Positions 41,744-51,180 of a DNA stretch of 64,000 bases are shown here, piece after piece. Origin of the DNA: VBCK01 sp036270655 (GTDB lineage: Bacteria > Pseudomonadota > Gammaproteobacteria > Burkholderiales > Burkholderiaceae_F); contig DATBCD010000071.1 in the NCBI GenBank assembly GCA_036270655.1, positions 1 to 64,000 of the forward strand. The letters run 5' to 3'. Position 1 is the stretch's first letter; each line of letters begins with the position of its first letter. Below the pieces are notes generated by a model. It made no database searches. It was not told where the DNA came from and saw only the letters and a list, made by a program, of their open reading frames with translations. The position numbers and the translations under genes were made by a program.

Positions 41744-44164
41744 ATGAAGCAGCTTTCGATCAAGAAGGTCGCCGTGCTGGGCGCCGGAGTGATGGGCGCG
41801 CAGATTGCGGCGCACTGCGTGAACGCGCGCGTGCCGGTGTTGCTGTTCGATCTGCCCGACGACAAGTCGCCCGATCGCAACGGCATCGTGCTGCGCGCCA
41901 TCGAGAACCTGAGTCGCCTGAACCCGGCGCCGCTGGCGCAGAAGGATGACGCCCAGTTCATCGAGCCGGCCAACTACGACCAGCATCTGGCCCGGCTTTC
42001 GGAGTGCGACCTGGTGATCGAGGCGATCGCCGAGCGCATGGACCTGAAGCGCGACCTGTACCGGAAAGTCGCGCCTCACATCGCCCCGGGCGCGATCTTC
42101 GGATCCAACACCTCCGGTCTGTCGGTCACCAGCCTGTCCGAGGCGCTCGATGCGGCGTTGCGCCCGCGCTTCTGCGGCGTGCACTTTTTCAACCCGCCCC
42201 GTTACATGCACCTGGTCGAGCTGATCCCGACCGCGGCCACGGCAGCCGGCGTGGTCGATCAGCTCGAGACCTTTCTGACCAGCACGCTCGGCAAAGGCGT
42301 GGTGCGTGCCAAGGACACCCCGAACTTCATCGCCAACCGGGTCGGCGTATTCGGGATGCTCGCCACGATCCACGAAGCGGGCAGACTGGGGCTGGCCTTC
42401 GACGTGGTGGACGACCTGACCGGCACGCGGCTGGGGCGCGCCAAGAGCGCGACCTTCCGCACTGCGGACGTGGTGGGGCTGGACACGATGGCGCACGTGA
42501 TCCGCACGATGCAGCAGACGCTGCCGGCGGCGCGCGATCCATTCGCCTCGCTGTACACCGTTCCGCCGGTGGTGCAGGCGCTGGTCGACAAGGGCGCGCT
42601 CGGCCAGAAGACCGGCGCCGGCTTCTATCGGAAAGACGGCCCGCTGATCAAGGTGCTCGACCCGCGCAGCGCCGAGTACGTCGACAGCCGCCGCAAGGCC
42701 GACGAGCTGGTGGTGCGGATCCTGAAGACCGAGGATGCCGGACAGCGGCTGAAGCTGCTGCGCGAGACCGATCATCCGCAGGCGCGCTTCCTGTGGGCCA
42801 TCTATCGCGACATGTTCCACTACATCGCGGTTCACCTGGCCGAGATCGCGCAAAGCGCGCGCGATATCGACTTCGCGCTGCGCTGGGGGTTCGGCTGGGA
42901 AACCGGCCCGTTCGAGACCTGGCAGGCGGCCGGCTGGCAGCGCGTGGCCGAATGGGTGAGCCAGGATATCGAGCGCGGCGAGGCGCTTTCCAAGGCGCCG
43001 CTTCCCGACTGGGTGCAGAAGAGCCCGGTGGCCAAGGCGGGCGGCGTGCATACGCCGCAGGGATCGTGGAACCCGGCACGCGCGCGTTTCGAGCCGCGCA
43101 CCACCCTGGCCGTGTACGCGAAACAGGTGTTCCGCGCTCCGCTGCTGGGCGAGGGCGTGCCGACGGGCTTGGATGCGGGCGTCACGCTGTTTGCGGACGA
43201 CTCCTGCCGGCTGTGGCGCCTCGAGCAGCCGCACGTGGATGAAGTGTTGATCTTCTCGATCCGCTCGAAGCTGCACACGCTGGGTCCGGGCGTGGTCGCC
43301 GGCCTGGGACGCGCCCTCGATGCGGCGCAGGCCGAGGGCAAGTCCCTGGTGATCTGGTCGCCCGACGAGCCGTTCTCGGCGGGCGCCGATCTGAAGGCGC
43401 TGCTGCCGGTGTTCATGAGCGGGGGGCCCAAGGCGGTCGGCGCCGAGGAGGCCAAAATGCAGCAGGCGTTCATGCGCGTGAAGTACGCGCAGGTGCCGGT
43501 GGTGGCGGCGATCCAGGGGCTGGCGTTGGGCGGCGGCTGCGAGCTGGCGCTGCATTGTGCGCACCGTGTCGCCAGCCTGGAGAGCTATATCGGGCTGGTC
43601 GAGGTCGGAGTCGGGATCATCCCCGGCGCCGGCGGCCTGAAGGAGGGAGCGCTGCGCGCGGCGCAGGCGGCGCGCGCCACCGGCGGCACGGACCTGGTGC
43701 CGTACCTGCGCGCCTGGTTCCAGAACGCGGCGATGGCGACCGTTTCCAGATCGGCGCTGGAAGCCCGTGTGATGGGCTACCTGCTGGATTCGGACACGAT
43801 CGTGTTCAATCCGTACGAGGTGCTGTGGACCGCGATCGGTAAGGCGTTCGAGATGCAGGCGGTCGGCTACCGTCCGCCGCTGCGGGTCAGGAGCTTCCCG
43901 GTGGCCGGCCGCGCCGGAGCGGCCACGATCAAGGCCCAGCTGGTGAACCTGAAGGAAGGCGGATTCATCAGCGACCACGACATGCTGGTCGCAGGCTCCA
44001 TCGCCGAGGTGATGACTGGCGGCGACGTGGACGCCGGATCGCTCGTGGACGAGCAGTGGCTGCTGGACCTGGAGCGCCAGCACCTGACGCAGCTGGTGGC
44101 CAATCCGAAGACGCAGGAGCGGATGATGGGGATGCTGCAGACCGGCAAGCCGGTGCGCAACTGA
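41744..44164 (+). CDS. Bifunctional 3-hydroxyacyl-CoA dehydrogenase / enoyl-CoA hydratase
   Basis: Carries steps two and three of beta-oxidation. The 806-residue protein has the dehydrogenase first: NAD-binding GAGVMGAQIAAHCV near residue 12, then two 3HCDH C-terminal domains. The hydratase domain is at the C-terminal end, with both catalytic glutamates in LGGGCELALHC and GLVEVGVGIIPGAGG. This order is opposite to E. coli FadB and matches the H16-type operon enzymes of Ralstonia/Cupriavidus. A GGAGAGAG site precedes the ATG, and thiolase follows by 13 bases. Confidence 0.95.
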   Translation: MKQLSIKKVAVLGAGVMGAQIAAHCVNARVPVLLFDLPDDKSPDRNGIVLRAIENLSRLNPAPLAQKDDAQFIEPANYDQHLARLSECDLVIEAIAERMDLKRDLYRKVAPHIAPGAIFGSNTSGLSVTSLSEALDAALRPRFCGVHFFNPPRYMHLVELIPTAATAAGVVDQLETFLTSTLGKGVVRAKDTPNFIANRVGVFGMLATIHEAGRLGLAFDVVDDLTGTRLGRAKSATFRTADVVGLDTMAHVIRTMQQTLPAARDPFASLYTVPPVVQALVDKGALGQKTGAGFYRKDGPLIKVLDPRSAEYVDSRRKADELVVRILKTEDAGQRLKLLRETDHPQARFLWAIYRDMFHYIAVHLAEIAQSARDIDFALRWGFGWETGPFETWQAAGWQRVAEWVSQDIERGEALSKAPLPDWVQKSPVAKAGGVHTPQGSWNPARARFEPRTTLAVYAKQVFRAPLLGEGVPTGLDAGVTLFADDSCRLWRLEQPHVDEVLIFSIRSKLHTLGPGVVAGLGRALDAAQAEGKSLVIWSPDEPFSAGADLKALLPVFMSGGPKAVGAEEAKMQQAFMRVKYAQVPVVAAIQGLALGGGCELALHCAHRVASLESYIGLVEVGVGIIPGAGGLKEGALRAAQAARATGGTDLVPYLRAWFQNAAMATVSRSALEARVMGYLLDSDTIVFNPYEVLWTAIGKAFEMQAVGYRPPLRVRSFPVAGRAGAATIKAQLVNLKEGGFISDHDMLVAGSIAEVMTGGDVDAGSLVDEQWLLDLERQHLTQLVANPKTQERMMGMLQTGKPVRN

Positions 44165-44177
44165 AACGGAGATCGTC

Positions 44178-45380
44178 ATGCCAAATCAAGTTCAGGATGC
44201 ATACATCGTGGCGGCCGCGCGCACGCCGGTGGGCAAGGCACCCCGCGGCGCCTTTCGCGCGATTCGTCCCGACGATTTGCTGGTGGCCGCGATCGCCTCG
44301 GCGGTTGCCAGGGTTCCGTCGCTGGATCCGGCCGCGATCGAGGATGCGGTGATCGGGTGTGCGTTTCCGGAGGCCGAACAGGGCATGAACGTCGCGCGCA
44401 ACGCGGTGCTGCTGGCCGGCCTGCCCGATAGCGTGGGCGGCGCGACCGTCAACCGCTACTGCTCGTCGGGCCTGAATGCGGTGGCGATCGCGGCCGACCG
44501 CATCCGGGTGGGCGAGGCCGACGTGATGCTGGCCGGCGGCGTCGAATCGATGAGCATGGTGCCGATGGCGGGTAACAAGCCGTCGTTCAACCCGCACATC
44601 TTCGACTCGAACCAGAACGTCGCGATCGCTTTCGGCATGGGCATCACGGCCGAGAAGGTTGCCCAGCGCTGGAAGGTCTCGCGCGAAGCACAGGACGAGT
44701 TCGCGCTGATCTCGCACCAGCGTGCGGTCGCGGCGCAGAAGGCGGGCGAGTTCGGCGATGAGATCACGCCGTTCGAGGTGGTCGAGAAGGCCGCCAATCT
44801 GGCCACGCACGAGCTCGAGGCGAAAAAGCGCAGCATCGCGCTGGACGAGGGTCCGCGCGCCGACACCAGCGCGCAGGCGCTGGCCAAGCTCAGGCCGGTG
44901 TTCGCCGCCAAGGGCAGCGTCACGGCCGGCAACAGCTCGCAGACCTCGGACGGCGCCGGCGCGCTGCTGCTAGTCAGTGAGGCGGCGCTAAAGCGCTTCA
45001 ACCTGAAGCCGCTGGCGCGCTTCGTGTCGTTCGCGGTGCGCGGCGTGCCGCCCGAGATCATGGGCATCGGACCGAAGGAAGCGATCCCGGCCGCGCTGCG
45101 CAGCGCGGGCCTGACGCTGGACGACATCGGCTGGATCGAGCTGAACGAGGCGTTTGCCGCGCAGTCGCTGGCGGTCATCAACGAGCTCGGGCTTGACCGC
45201 GCCAGGGTCAACCCGATGGGCGGCGCGATCGCGCTGGGCCATCCGCTGGGAGCGACCGGCGCGATCCGCTCGGCCACGCTCCTGCACGGGCTGCGCCGGC
45301 GCGGTCTGAGGTACGGCATGGTCACGATGTGCGTCGGCACCGGCATGGGCGCCGCCGGTGTCTTCGAGCGCATCGAATGA
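44178..45380 (+). CDS. fadA: Acetyl-CoA C-acyltransferase (3-ketoacyl-CoA thiolase)
   Basis: Last step of beta-oxidation: thiolytic cleavage of 3-ketoacyl-CoA to acetyl-CoA and a shortened acyl-CoA. The 400-residue protein has the nucleophile C95 in NRYCSSGLNA, the ELNEAFAAQ motif, GGAIALGHPLGATG with the catalytic histidine, and the second cysteine in MCVGTGMGAA. It follows the FadB-like gene closely. Its end lies within a few bases of the isomerase gene, consistent with one transcript. Confidence 0.95.
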   Translation: MPNQVQDAYIVAAARTPVGKAPRGAFRAIRPDDLLVAAIASAVARVPSLDPAAIEDAVIGCAFPEAEQGMNVARNAVLLAGLPDSVGGATVNRYCSSGLNAVAIAADRIRVGEADVMLAGGVESMSMVPMAGNKPSFNPHIFDSNQNVAIAFGMGITAEKVAQRWKVSREAQDEFALISHQRAVAAQKAGEFGDEITPFEVVEKAANLATHELEAKKRSIALDEGPRADTSAQALAKLRPVFAAKGSVTAGNSSQTSDGAGALLLVSEAALKRFNLKPLARFVSFAVRGVPPEIMGIGPKEAIPAALRSAGLTLDDIGWIELNEAFAAQSLAVINELGLDRARVNPMGGAIALGHPLGATGAIRSATLLHGLRRRGLRYGMVTMCVGTGMGAAGVFERIE

Positions 45381-45393
45381 GCGCGGGGTGCCC

Positions 45394-46158
45394 GTGTCGA
45401 TCCTGACCGAGTCCGACGGGGCGATCGCCCGCATCCAGATCGCGCGCCCCGCGCGCAAGAATGCGATCACGGCGGACATGTACGCGGCGCTGAGCCAGGC
45501 GCTGACGGCCGCCGAGACCGACGATTCGGTCCGGGTGATCCTGCTGCACGGCCAGCCGGACGTATTCAGCGCGGGCAACGATCTGGAGGACTTCCTGCGC
45601 GCGCCGCCCCAGCAGGCCGATGCGCCCGTGTTCCGGTTCATGGCCGCATTGTCGGGCGCCGCCAAGCCGGTGGTGGCAGCCGTCAACGGAGCGGCGGTGG
45701 GCATCGGCACGACCCTGCTGCTTCACTGCGACCTGGTGTACTGCGCCGACGATTCGCGCTTTTCGCTGCCGTTCGTGAACCTGGGACTGTGCCCGGAATT
45801 CGCCTCCAGCCTGCTGCTGCCGCTGGCCGCGGGGTACCACCGCGCCGCTGAAAAACTGCTGCTGGGAGACCCGGCGTCGGCCGAAGAGGCGCTCGAACTG
45901 GGGCTGGTCAACCGGATCCTGCCGCCGGCCGAAGTGCTCGGGCACGCCCAGCGCCAGTGCGCCCGCCTGGCGCAGCTGCCGCCGGTGGCGCTGCGCGAGA
46001 CCAAGCGGCTGCTGAAAGACGGCTGGCGCGGCGCGACCCAGCGCGCGATCGCCGAGGAAAGCGCTGTCTTCGGACGGCTGCTCGGAAGCGCCGAAGCGCG
46101 CGAGGCCTTCAGCGCGTTCATGGAGCGGCGCGCCCCCGATTTTTCGAAATTCCACTGA
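45394..46158 (+). CDS. Enoyl-CoA hydratase/isomerase family protein, probably delta3-delta2 isomerase
   Basis: A 254-residue crotonase-fold enzyme. The first catalytic glutamate of hydratases is absent (GIGTTLLLHCD where GGGCEL would stand). The motif PFVNLGLCPEFASS resembles the ECI2-type isomerase motif with its single glutamate in PE-x-x-SS. It may therefore shift cis-3 or trans-3 double bonds to trans-2 so that unsaturated fatty acids can be degraded. The GTG at 45394 is preferred, with GCGGGG just upstream; a GTG at 45388 is also possible. Confidence 0.85.
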   Translation: MSILTESDGAIARIQIARPARKNAITADMYAALSQALTAAETDDSVRVILLHGQPDVFSAGNDLEDFLRAPPQQADAPVFRFMAALSGAAKPVVAAVNGAAVGIGTTLLLHCDLVYCADDSRFSLPFVNLGLCPEFASSLLLPLAAGYHRAAEKLLLGDPASAEEALELGLVNRILPPAEVLGHAQRQCARLAQLPPVALRETKRLLKDGWRGATQRAIAEESAVFGRLLGSAEAREAFSAFMERRAPDFSKFH

Positions 46159-46169
46159 GCTGGGCTGCG

Positions 46170-46601
46170 ATGCCGCTGCGATCCGACATCTCCTTCGAGG
46201 CGCTGCAGCAACGGACGCAGATCGGACTGCCCGCTCTGCTGGGACTGCAACTGGTCGAGGTCGAGGACAGCGCGTTGCGGATGCGGGTGGCGATCGAGCC
46301 GCGGCTGCTGGCGCCGAACGGATACCTGCATGCGGCCAGCGTGATCGCGCTGGCCGACACCGCCTGCGGATTCGCCTGCATCGCGCACCTGCCCGACGGC
46401 GCCGAGAACTTCACGACGATCGAGCTGAAGACCAACTTCCTGGGCACTGCAACCACCGGGTCGCTGCAGGCACAGGCGCGCGCACTGCACCTGGGGCGCA
46501 CGACGCAGGTGTGGGATGCGACCGTGTCGCACATCGAATCCGGGCGCGCGATCGCCGAATTCCGCTGTACGCAACTGGTGTTATGGCCGAAGGCAGCCTG
46601 A
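46170..46601 (+). CDS. PaaI-family hotdog thioesterase
   Basis: A 143-residue single hotdog-domain protein. The core motif NGYLHAASVIALADTACG matches the PaaI/YbgC-like thioesterase signature (HGG-x-x-x-ALAD, here with HAA). It probably hydrolyses acyl-CoA thioesters that accumulate during beta-oxidation, freeing CoA. It starts 11 bases after the isomerase gene and is the last gene of the operon, directly before repeat array D. Confidence 0.87.
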   Translation: MPLRSDISFEALQQRTQIGLPALLGLQLVEVEDSALRMRVAIEPRLLAPNGYLHAASVIALADTACGFACIAHLPDGAENFTTIELKTNFLGTATTGSLQAQARALHLGRTTQVWDATVSHIESGRAIAEFRCTQLVLWPKAA

Positions 46602-46610
46602 AGGGTTTTC

Positions 46611-46766
46611 TCCCTCTCCCGCGGAGCGGGACAGGGGCCTGATAATCCTCCCCTCTGCCGCTTCCTGGAGAGGGGCCTGATAATCCTCCCCTCTCCCGCT
46701 CCCTGCGGAGGGGCCTGATAATCCTCCCCTCTCCCGCTCCGCGGGAGAGGGGCCGGGGGAGAGGGT
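46611..46766 (+). repeat. Four-unit REP-like palindrome array (array D), exact 38-base period
   Basis: Units start at 46611, 46649, 46687 and 46725. The first three are exactly 38 bases and end in the same linker CCTGATAATC, which no other array has. The last unit is the most perfect palindrome (CCCCTCTCCCGC/GCGGGAGAGGGG) and carries the tail CCGGGGGAGAGGG. The tail lies 8 bases before the SDR ATG and may serve as its ribosome site. A terminator role for the beta-oxidation operon is possible. Confidence 0.92.
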
Positions 46767-46773
46767 GCTGGCT

Positions 46774-47601
46774 ATGAGCCTGAAAGACAAAACGATCTTC
46801 ATCAGCGGCGGCTCGCGCGGAATCGGCCTGGCCATTGCACTGCGGGCTGCCGCCGACGGTGCCAATATCGTGATCGCCGCCAAGACGGTCGAACCGAATC
46901 CGAAACTTCCGGGAACCATCCATTCGGCTGCGCGCCAGATCGAGCAGGCCGGCGGCGCCTGCCTGCCGGTGCAGGCCGACATTCGCGACGAGGCCCAGGT
47001 GCTGGCGGCGGTGCAACTCGGTGTCGAGCGCTTCGGCGGAATCGACATCCTGGTGAACAACGCGAGCGCGATCAGCCTGACCGGAACCGAAAACACGCCG
47101 ATCCGGCGGTTCGACCTGATGCTCGGCGTGAATGTGCGCGGCACTTTCCTGTGCACGCAGGCCTGCCTGCCGCACCTGAGGCGCGCCGCGCAGCAGGGGC
47201 GCAACCCGCACGTGCTGACGCTGTCGCCGCCGTTGAACCTGAAACCGCAGTGGTTCGGCCCGCACGTTGCCTATTCGATTGCCAAGTACGGCATGAGCCT
47301 GTGCGTGCTGGGGCATGCCGAGGAGCTCCGGGGCGCCGGCATCGGCGTCAACGCGCTGTGGCCGAGGACGGTGATCCTGACTGCCGCGTTGCAGATGATT
47401 CCCGGCATACGCCCGGAGCAGTGTCGAACGCCGCAGATCGTCGCCGATGCGGCGCGCGCCATCCTGTGCTCCGATGCCCGCACCACCAGCGGCAACTTTT
47501 TCGTCGATGAGGACGTGCTGCGCGCGGCCGGCATCAGCGACTTCGACTCGTATGCGGTCGTTCCGGGCTCGCGCGATCTGATGCCCGATCTTTTCGTCTG
47601 A
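46774..47601 (+). CDS. Short-chain dehydrogenase/reductase (HSDL2-like)
   Basis: A 275-residue NAD(P)-dependent oxidoreductase. The cofactor motif is ISGGSRGIGLAIAL near residue 10, NNASA follows in the middle, and the catalytic YSIAK lies in AYSIAKYGMSL. The sequence around KTVEPNPKLPGTI matches bacterial relatives of hydroxysteroid dehydrogenase-like 2, which are linked with lipid metabolism. The ATG at 46774 is preferred; a GTG at 46765 lies inside the repeat tail. Its place after the beta-oxidation operon fits a role in lipid metabolism, but the substrate is unknown. Confidence 0.9.
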   Translation: MSLKDKTIFISGGSRGIGLAIALRAAADGANIVIAAKTVEPNPKLPGTIHSAARQIEQAGGACLPVQADIRDEAQVLAAVQLGVERFGGIDILVNNASAISLTGTENTPIRRFDLMLGVNVRGTFLCTQACLPHLRRAAQQGRNPHVLTLSPPLNLKPQWFGPHVAYSIAKYGMSLCVLGHAEELRGAGIGVNALWPRTVILTAALQMIPGIRPEQCRTPQIVADAARAILCSDARTTSGNFFVDEDVLRAAGISDFDSYAVVPGSRDLMPDLFV

Positions 47602-47629
47602 TCGGGCTCGCCGTGCGCGCCAACCCCGA

Positions 47630-48700
47630 GTGACGAAGTCCCTGTTAACGTCCCTGCTCAGGCTGTTACGCGGCGCGCGGGCGTCCGACGCGAGAGCTTC
47701 CCTGCCTGCGGGGTCCGCGCCGCGCTCCGCCCCGGCCGCTGCGGTCCCACCGATCGCAGGCGCGTCCGCCACCTCCAGACACGTGGCGGCGGCTGGACCG
47801 GGTCTGCCCCAGGACGGATCCCACCGCCTCGAAGGCGATCCGGACCGGCGCTTCACGGCCCTGCTCCTTGGGGTCGGCAATTTGCGCCCGACTCCGGCGG
47901 AGCCGGCCGAGCTGCGTGCGCTTGCGCGGATCGAAGCGATTCTGCAAGAAGGCCGCGAGTCCAATCTGATACCACGGCTGCCGGTCGTGTTGCCGCGCCT
48001 GATCGGGCTGGTCAGGCGCGACGACGTGTCGCCGCGCGAGCTGGCCGAGCGCCTGTCGCACGATCCGGCGCTGGTGGGCGAAGTGGTCAGGCTGGCCAAT
48101 TCGCCCCGATTCCGCCCCAGCCGCGATATCGCCAACCTGCAGGAGGCCGTGATTGCGCTCGGTCAGCGGGGTCTGGGACAGCTCGTGACCAACGCCGTGA
48201 TGCGGCCGATCTTCGATACCCGCCAGGGACGCTTCAGCCGCAGCGCCGGCACGCGGCTGTGGGACCTGACCGAACGCTGCTCGTTTGCCTGTGCCAACCT
48301 GTGCGGCAACGCTGCCGACCCGTTTCAAGCCTATCTGGCCGGCATGGTGGCCAACATCGGTTTGATCGCTGCGCTTCGGGTGCTCGACTCGGGATACCGG
48401 GAAAGCAAGCCGCCCGATACCGAGGGCTTCCATGATGCCCTGCGCGATGTGGTGGCGAGGCTGTCGGCCCGGATCGCGCGCCAGTGGGATTTTCCTCCCA
48501 ATGTGTGTGAAGCCGTCGCCCGGGGCACGACCTCCGGATCCGGACTGGGGGACGAGGAGCTGGCGTGGGCGCTGCAGACCGCCGACCGCGCCAGCAAGTG
48601 GCACGTGCTGATGCCTGGCCTGGCCGGCGCTGCGCTGACGGGTCTGACCGAGTCGGAACGTCGCTGCTACGTCGGCCTCGAGCGCGCTTTCGGCGCCTGA
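47630..48700 (+). CDS. HDOD-domain protein
   Basis: A 356-residue protein. The first 100 residues are low-complexity and Ala/Arg/Pro-rich; the rest is an HDOD domain (LPVVLPRLIGLVRRDDVSPRELAERLSHDPALVGEVVRLANSP is spread over residues 117-160). HDOD proteins are non-catalytic relatives of HD phosphohydrolases, often scaffolds in signalling or motility. There is no attached EAL, GGDEF or receiver domain. It starts with GTG and converges on the hydroxyacid dehydrogenase gene with four bases between. Confidence 0.88.
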   Translation: MTKSLLTSLLRLLRGARASDARASLPAGSAPRSAPAAAVPPIAGASATSRHVAAAGPGLPQDGSHRLEGDPDRRFTALLLGVGNLRPTPAEPAELRALARIEAILQEGRESNLIPRLPVVLPRLIGLVRRDDVSPRELAERLSHDPALVGEVVRLANSPRFRPSRDIANLQEAVIALGQRGLGQLVTNAVMRPIFDTRQGRFSRSAGTRLWDLTERCSFACANLCGNAADPFQAYLAGMVANIGLIAALRVLDSGYRESKPPDTEGFHDALRDVVARLSARIARQWDFPPNVCEAVARGTTSGSGLGDEELAWALQTADRASKWHVLMPGLAGAALTGLTESERRCYVGLERAFGA

Positions 48701-48704
48701 CCCC

Positions 48705-49685
48705 TCATCGCGCCGGGCGGATGGCCGCCGGGTTCACCACGTGAATGGGGCTGCCCGACTCGAAGGCCAGGATCTGATCGTAAATCTCGGAGAACTGGGC
48801 TTCGAATTCCTCGCGCGTGACGTAACCGATGTGCGGCGTGCACACGAGGTTGGGCAGGCCCAGCAGCGGATCGTCAACGTCCGTCAACGGCTCCCGCTCG
48901 AAGACATCGATCGCCGCCATCCCCGGCCGTCCTCGCTTCAAGGCGTCGACCAGCGCTCCGGGTGCGATCAGCGCGGCCCGGCTCGTATTGACCAGCACGG
49001 CCGTCGGTTTCATCCGTGCGAGGTCGGCGCCCGTGATGATCGCGCGCGTTGCGTCCACCAGTCGCAAGTGCAGCGAGACGGCATCGCATTCGCTGAATAG
49101 CTGCGCCTGGTCGGCCGCGACGCGATGCCCCTGCGCGCGCGCGCGGGCGCGCGAGGCTTCCCCCGACCAGACCAGCACCTGCATTCCGAAGGCCCGTGCG
49201 TACTGTGCGACAACGGCGCCGATCCGGCCGTAACCGAAGACGCCGAAAGTCTTGCCTCGAGCGCCGCTTCCGACACCGGCCTGCCACCTGCCCGCCTTCA
49301 GCGACTGCATCTGCTGCGGGATCTGCCGCATCGCGGCGAGCAGCAGACCCCACGTCAGCTCCGCAGTCGCATAGGACGGCTGGTCCGCGTGTTGAGCGGA
49401 CGATACGACGACGCCCAGTCGGGTACACGCCTCCACGTCGATGTGAGGGCAGGCGCCGCGCTGGCTGATCAGCCGGAGCCTGGGCAGACGCTCGAGCAGC
49501 GGCGCACGGATCGCAGTGCGCTCCCGGATCAGCACCAGCACTTCCGAATCCCGCAATCGTTCGGCCAGCGTGGCGACGTCCTCGACGTGGTCGTTCCAGA
49601 CGGTCACGTCGTGCCCGGCCAGCTTTTCGAACGAAGGCAGGCCGCTCAGCGTGTCGCAGAAATCGTCGAGGATGGAGATTTTCAC
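48705..49685 (-). CDS. D-2-hydroxyacid dehydrogenase family protein
   Basis: A 326-residue NAD-dependent dehydrogenase of the SerA/PdxB-like family. The cofactor motif is GVFGYGRIGAVVAQYARAFG, and the catalytic residues appear as NTSRAALI (arginine), DVFEREPL (glutamate) and CTPHIGYVTRE (histidine). It starts with GTG. It is 25 bases downstream of the MmgE/PrpD gene and presumably cotranscribed, opposite a TRAP transporter, so it may oxidise or reduce a 2-hydroxy acid imported by that system. The substrate is not evident. Confidence 0.9.
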   Translation of the reverse strand: MKISILDDFCDTLSGLPSFEKLAGHDVTVWNDHVEDVATLAERLRDSEVLVLIRERTAIRAPLLERLPRLRLISQRGACPHIDVEACTRLGVVVSSAQHADQPSYATAELTWGLLLAAMRQIPQQMQSLKAGRWQAGVGSGARGKTFGVFGYGRIGAVVAQYARAFGMQVLVWSGEASRARARAQGHRVAADQAQLFSECDAVSLHLRLVDATRAIITGADLARMKPTAVLVNTSRAALIAPGALVDALKRGRPGMAAIDVFEREPLTDVDDPLLGLPNLVCTPHIGYVTREEFEAQFSEIYDQILAFESGSPIHVVNPAAIRPAR

Positions 49686-49710
49686 ACTGGCCCCGCTCGC
49701 GAGCCTGCAC

Positions 49711-51111
49711 TCACGAAGGTACGGCCGCCTCGGCTACGGACGCGGCGCTGGACAGGGTTTCGATTCTCCAGCACGCGTCCAGCAACTGGCGGGCGCGCGG
49801 CGGCGACAGGATGTCCTCGACCAGGCCGAGGAACTTCGCCTCCAACGCGTCGTCGCTCAACGGCGCTTGCACGCTGCCGATTGCGTGCTCGATGCGCTTG
49901 TGCAGCCGGCGTCCGTCGGCCAGCGTGATGTCGACAACGACCTGGGCGGGATCGATCGATCGATCGGCGGTCGGAGCGACTCTGTCGCGCAGCGCCAGCA
50001 CGGCCGGTTCGCGCACCGCCCGGTCGCTGAACTGACTCTGGCCGCCGGCGCCCTCGACCAGGGCGACCGCCACCGCATGGTAGACGCTGAACTTGCCCTC
50101 CAGCCCCGAGCGCGGCGCCTTCTTGCCCGTCAGTTCGAGCACCAGCGGATTGACCTGCAGCTCGATCCGATCGATCTGATCCGGTCTAAGATCGTACTGG
50201 TTGCGCAGCTGGATCGCGGCGTCGATGGCCGGGTGCAGCACAACGCCGCACGCGAACGGCTTATAGGAGTTCAGCGCCGCCTCGTAGCGCCGGCCCAGGT
50301 CGCCGGTGATCTGATCGTAGTCCTGCCGGGTGCTGATCGTGTTGGCCCACCCGCGCTCGGCCTCGATCATGCGGTCCGAGCTGGTGAAGCTGGCGGCGGC
50401 CAGGATCGCCGCGGTCATCCCGTTGTGCGCTGCGCGCCCCGGATTGAAGCTCTTGTTCATCGATCCGAACGATTCGCGAAATCCAACCGGCTGGGAGGCG
50501 GCCAATCCAAGGGCCCAGACCATTTGTTGCTCGCTCAATGCCAGCAGCTTGCCCATCGCGGCCGCTGCTCCGAACACGCCGGCGGTGCCGGTAATGTGCC
50601 AGCCGCGATCGTAGTGATCGGGATAGACGGCGTTGCCGATCCGGCATTCGACTTCCACCCCCACGATCAGCGCGTTCAGGAATTCGCGGCCCGTGACCGA
50701 GCGGTATTCGGACCACGCGAGGATGGCCGGCACGACCGGAGCGGCTGGATGGATCACGGTCTTCAAATGGGTGTCGTCGTAGTCGAAGACGTGAGAGCTG
50801 ACGCCGTTGATGAAAGCGGCGTTCATCACGTCGAAACGCTCGCTGCGTCCCAGAATGCCGGCGTGCGCGGCCCCGGACAACGGGGCCAGCGCCGCGACGG
50901 CCTTGTCGATCGTCTCGTGGTGCGACCCGCCCACCGCGGCGCCAACCCAGTTGACCAGCGTGCGCACGCCTTCCCTGCGGACCGCCGGGGGCAGCTCCTC
51001 ATAGCGGGCCTGGACCAGGTACCGCGCGAGCGCGCGGGTCACTCCGGGCAGGGGTTGCGCGGCCTCAGGGCGCCGATCCGGATTGTCACCGCGCTCGTCG
51101 CTTACCGACAT
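49711..51111 (-). CDS. MmgE/PrpD family protein
   Basis: A 466-residue protein of the family that includes 2-methylcitrate dehydratase PrpD, cis-aconitate decarboxylase and iminodisuccinate epimerase. Conserved segments include NWVGAAVGGS near the N-terminus, HVFDYDDTHLKTVIHP (active-site histidines) and GWHITGTAGVFGAAAA. No prpB, prpC or acnD gene is nearby, so the methylcitrate cycle is not indicated. It is divergent from a TRAP operon by 69 bases and leads a two-gene unit with a hydroxyacid dehydrogenase. A carboxylated substrate brought in by the TRAP system is likely. Confidence 0.88.
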   Translation of the reverse strand: MSVSDERGDNPDRRPEAAQPLPGVTRALARYLVQARYEELPPAVRREGVRTLVNWVGAAVGGSHHETIDKAVAALAPLSGAAHAGILGRSERFDVMNAAFINGVSSHVFDYDDTHLKTVIHPAAPVVPAILAWSEYRSVTGREFLNALIVGVEVECRIGNAVYPDHYDRGWHITGTAGVFGAAAAMGKLLALSEQQMVWALGLAASQPVGFRESFGSMNKSFNPGRAAHNGMTAAILAAASFTSSDRMIEAERGWANTISTRQDYDQITGDLGRRYEAALNSYKPFACGVVLHPAIDAAIQLRNQYDLRPDQIDRIELQVNPLVLELTGKKAPRSGLEGKFSVYHAVAVALVEGAGGQSQFSDRAVREPAVLALRDRVAPTADRSIDPAQVVVDITLADGRRLHKRIEHAIGSVQAPLSDDALEAKFLGLVEDILSPPRARQLLDACWRIETLSSAASVAEAAVPS

Positions 51112-51180
51112 GTAAGGATCCCGGGCGCCATGCTCCCGCGCACGTGGCTTCGCGGCAGGGTGCAAAATCCCAGGGCGATC

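Noticed and set aside
40496..44179. A 1227-codon open frame antisense to the acyl-CoA dehydrogenase and FadB-like genes
   Set aside because: Both plus-strand genes are intact with catalytic motifs. The antisense frame is open only because of codon bias and has no family features.
46611..46766. CRISPR-like regular spacing in array D
   Set aside because: The whole 38-base period is repeated, linkers included; there are no unique spacers and no cas genes.
49516..51180. A long plus-strand extension upstream of the first DctP
   Set aside because: It is antisense to the MmgE/PrpD gene; the binding protein proper begins at 51181 or 51250.
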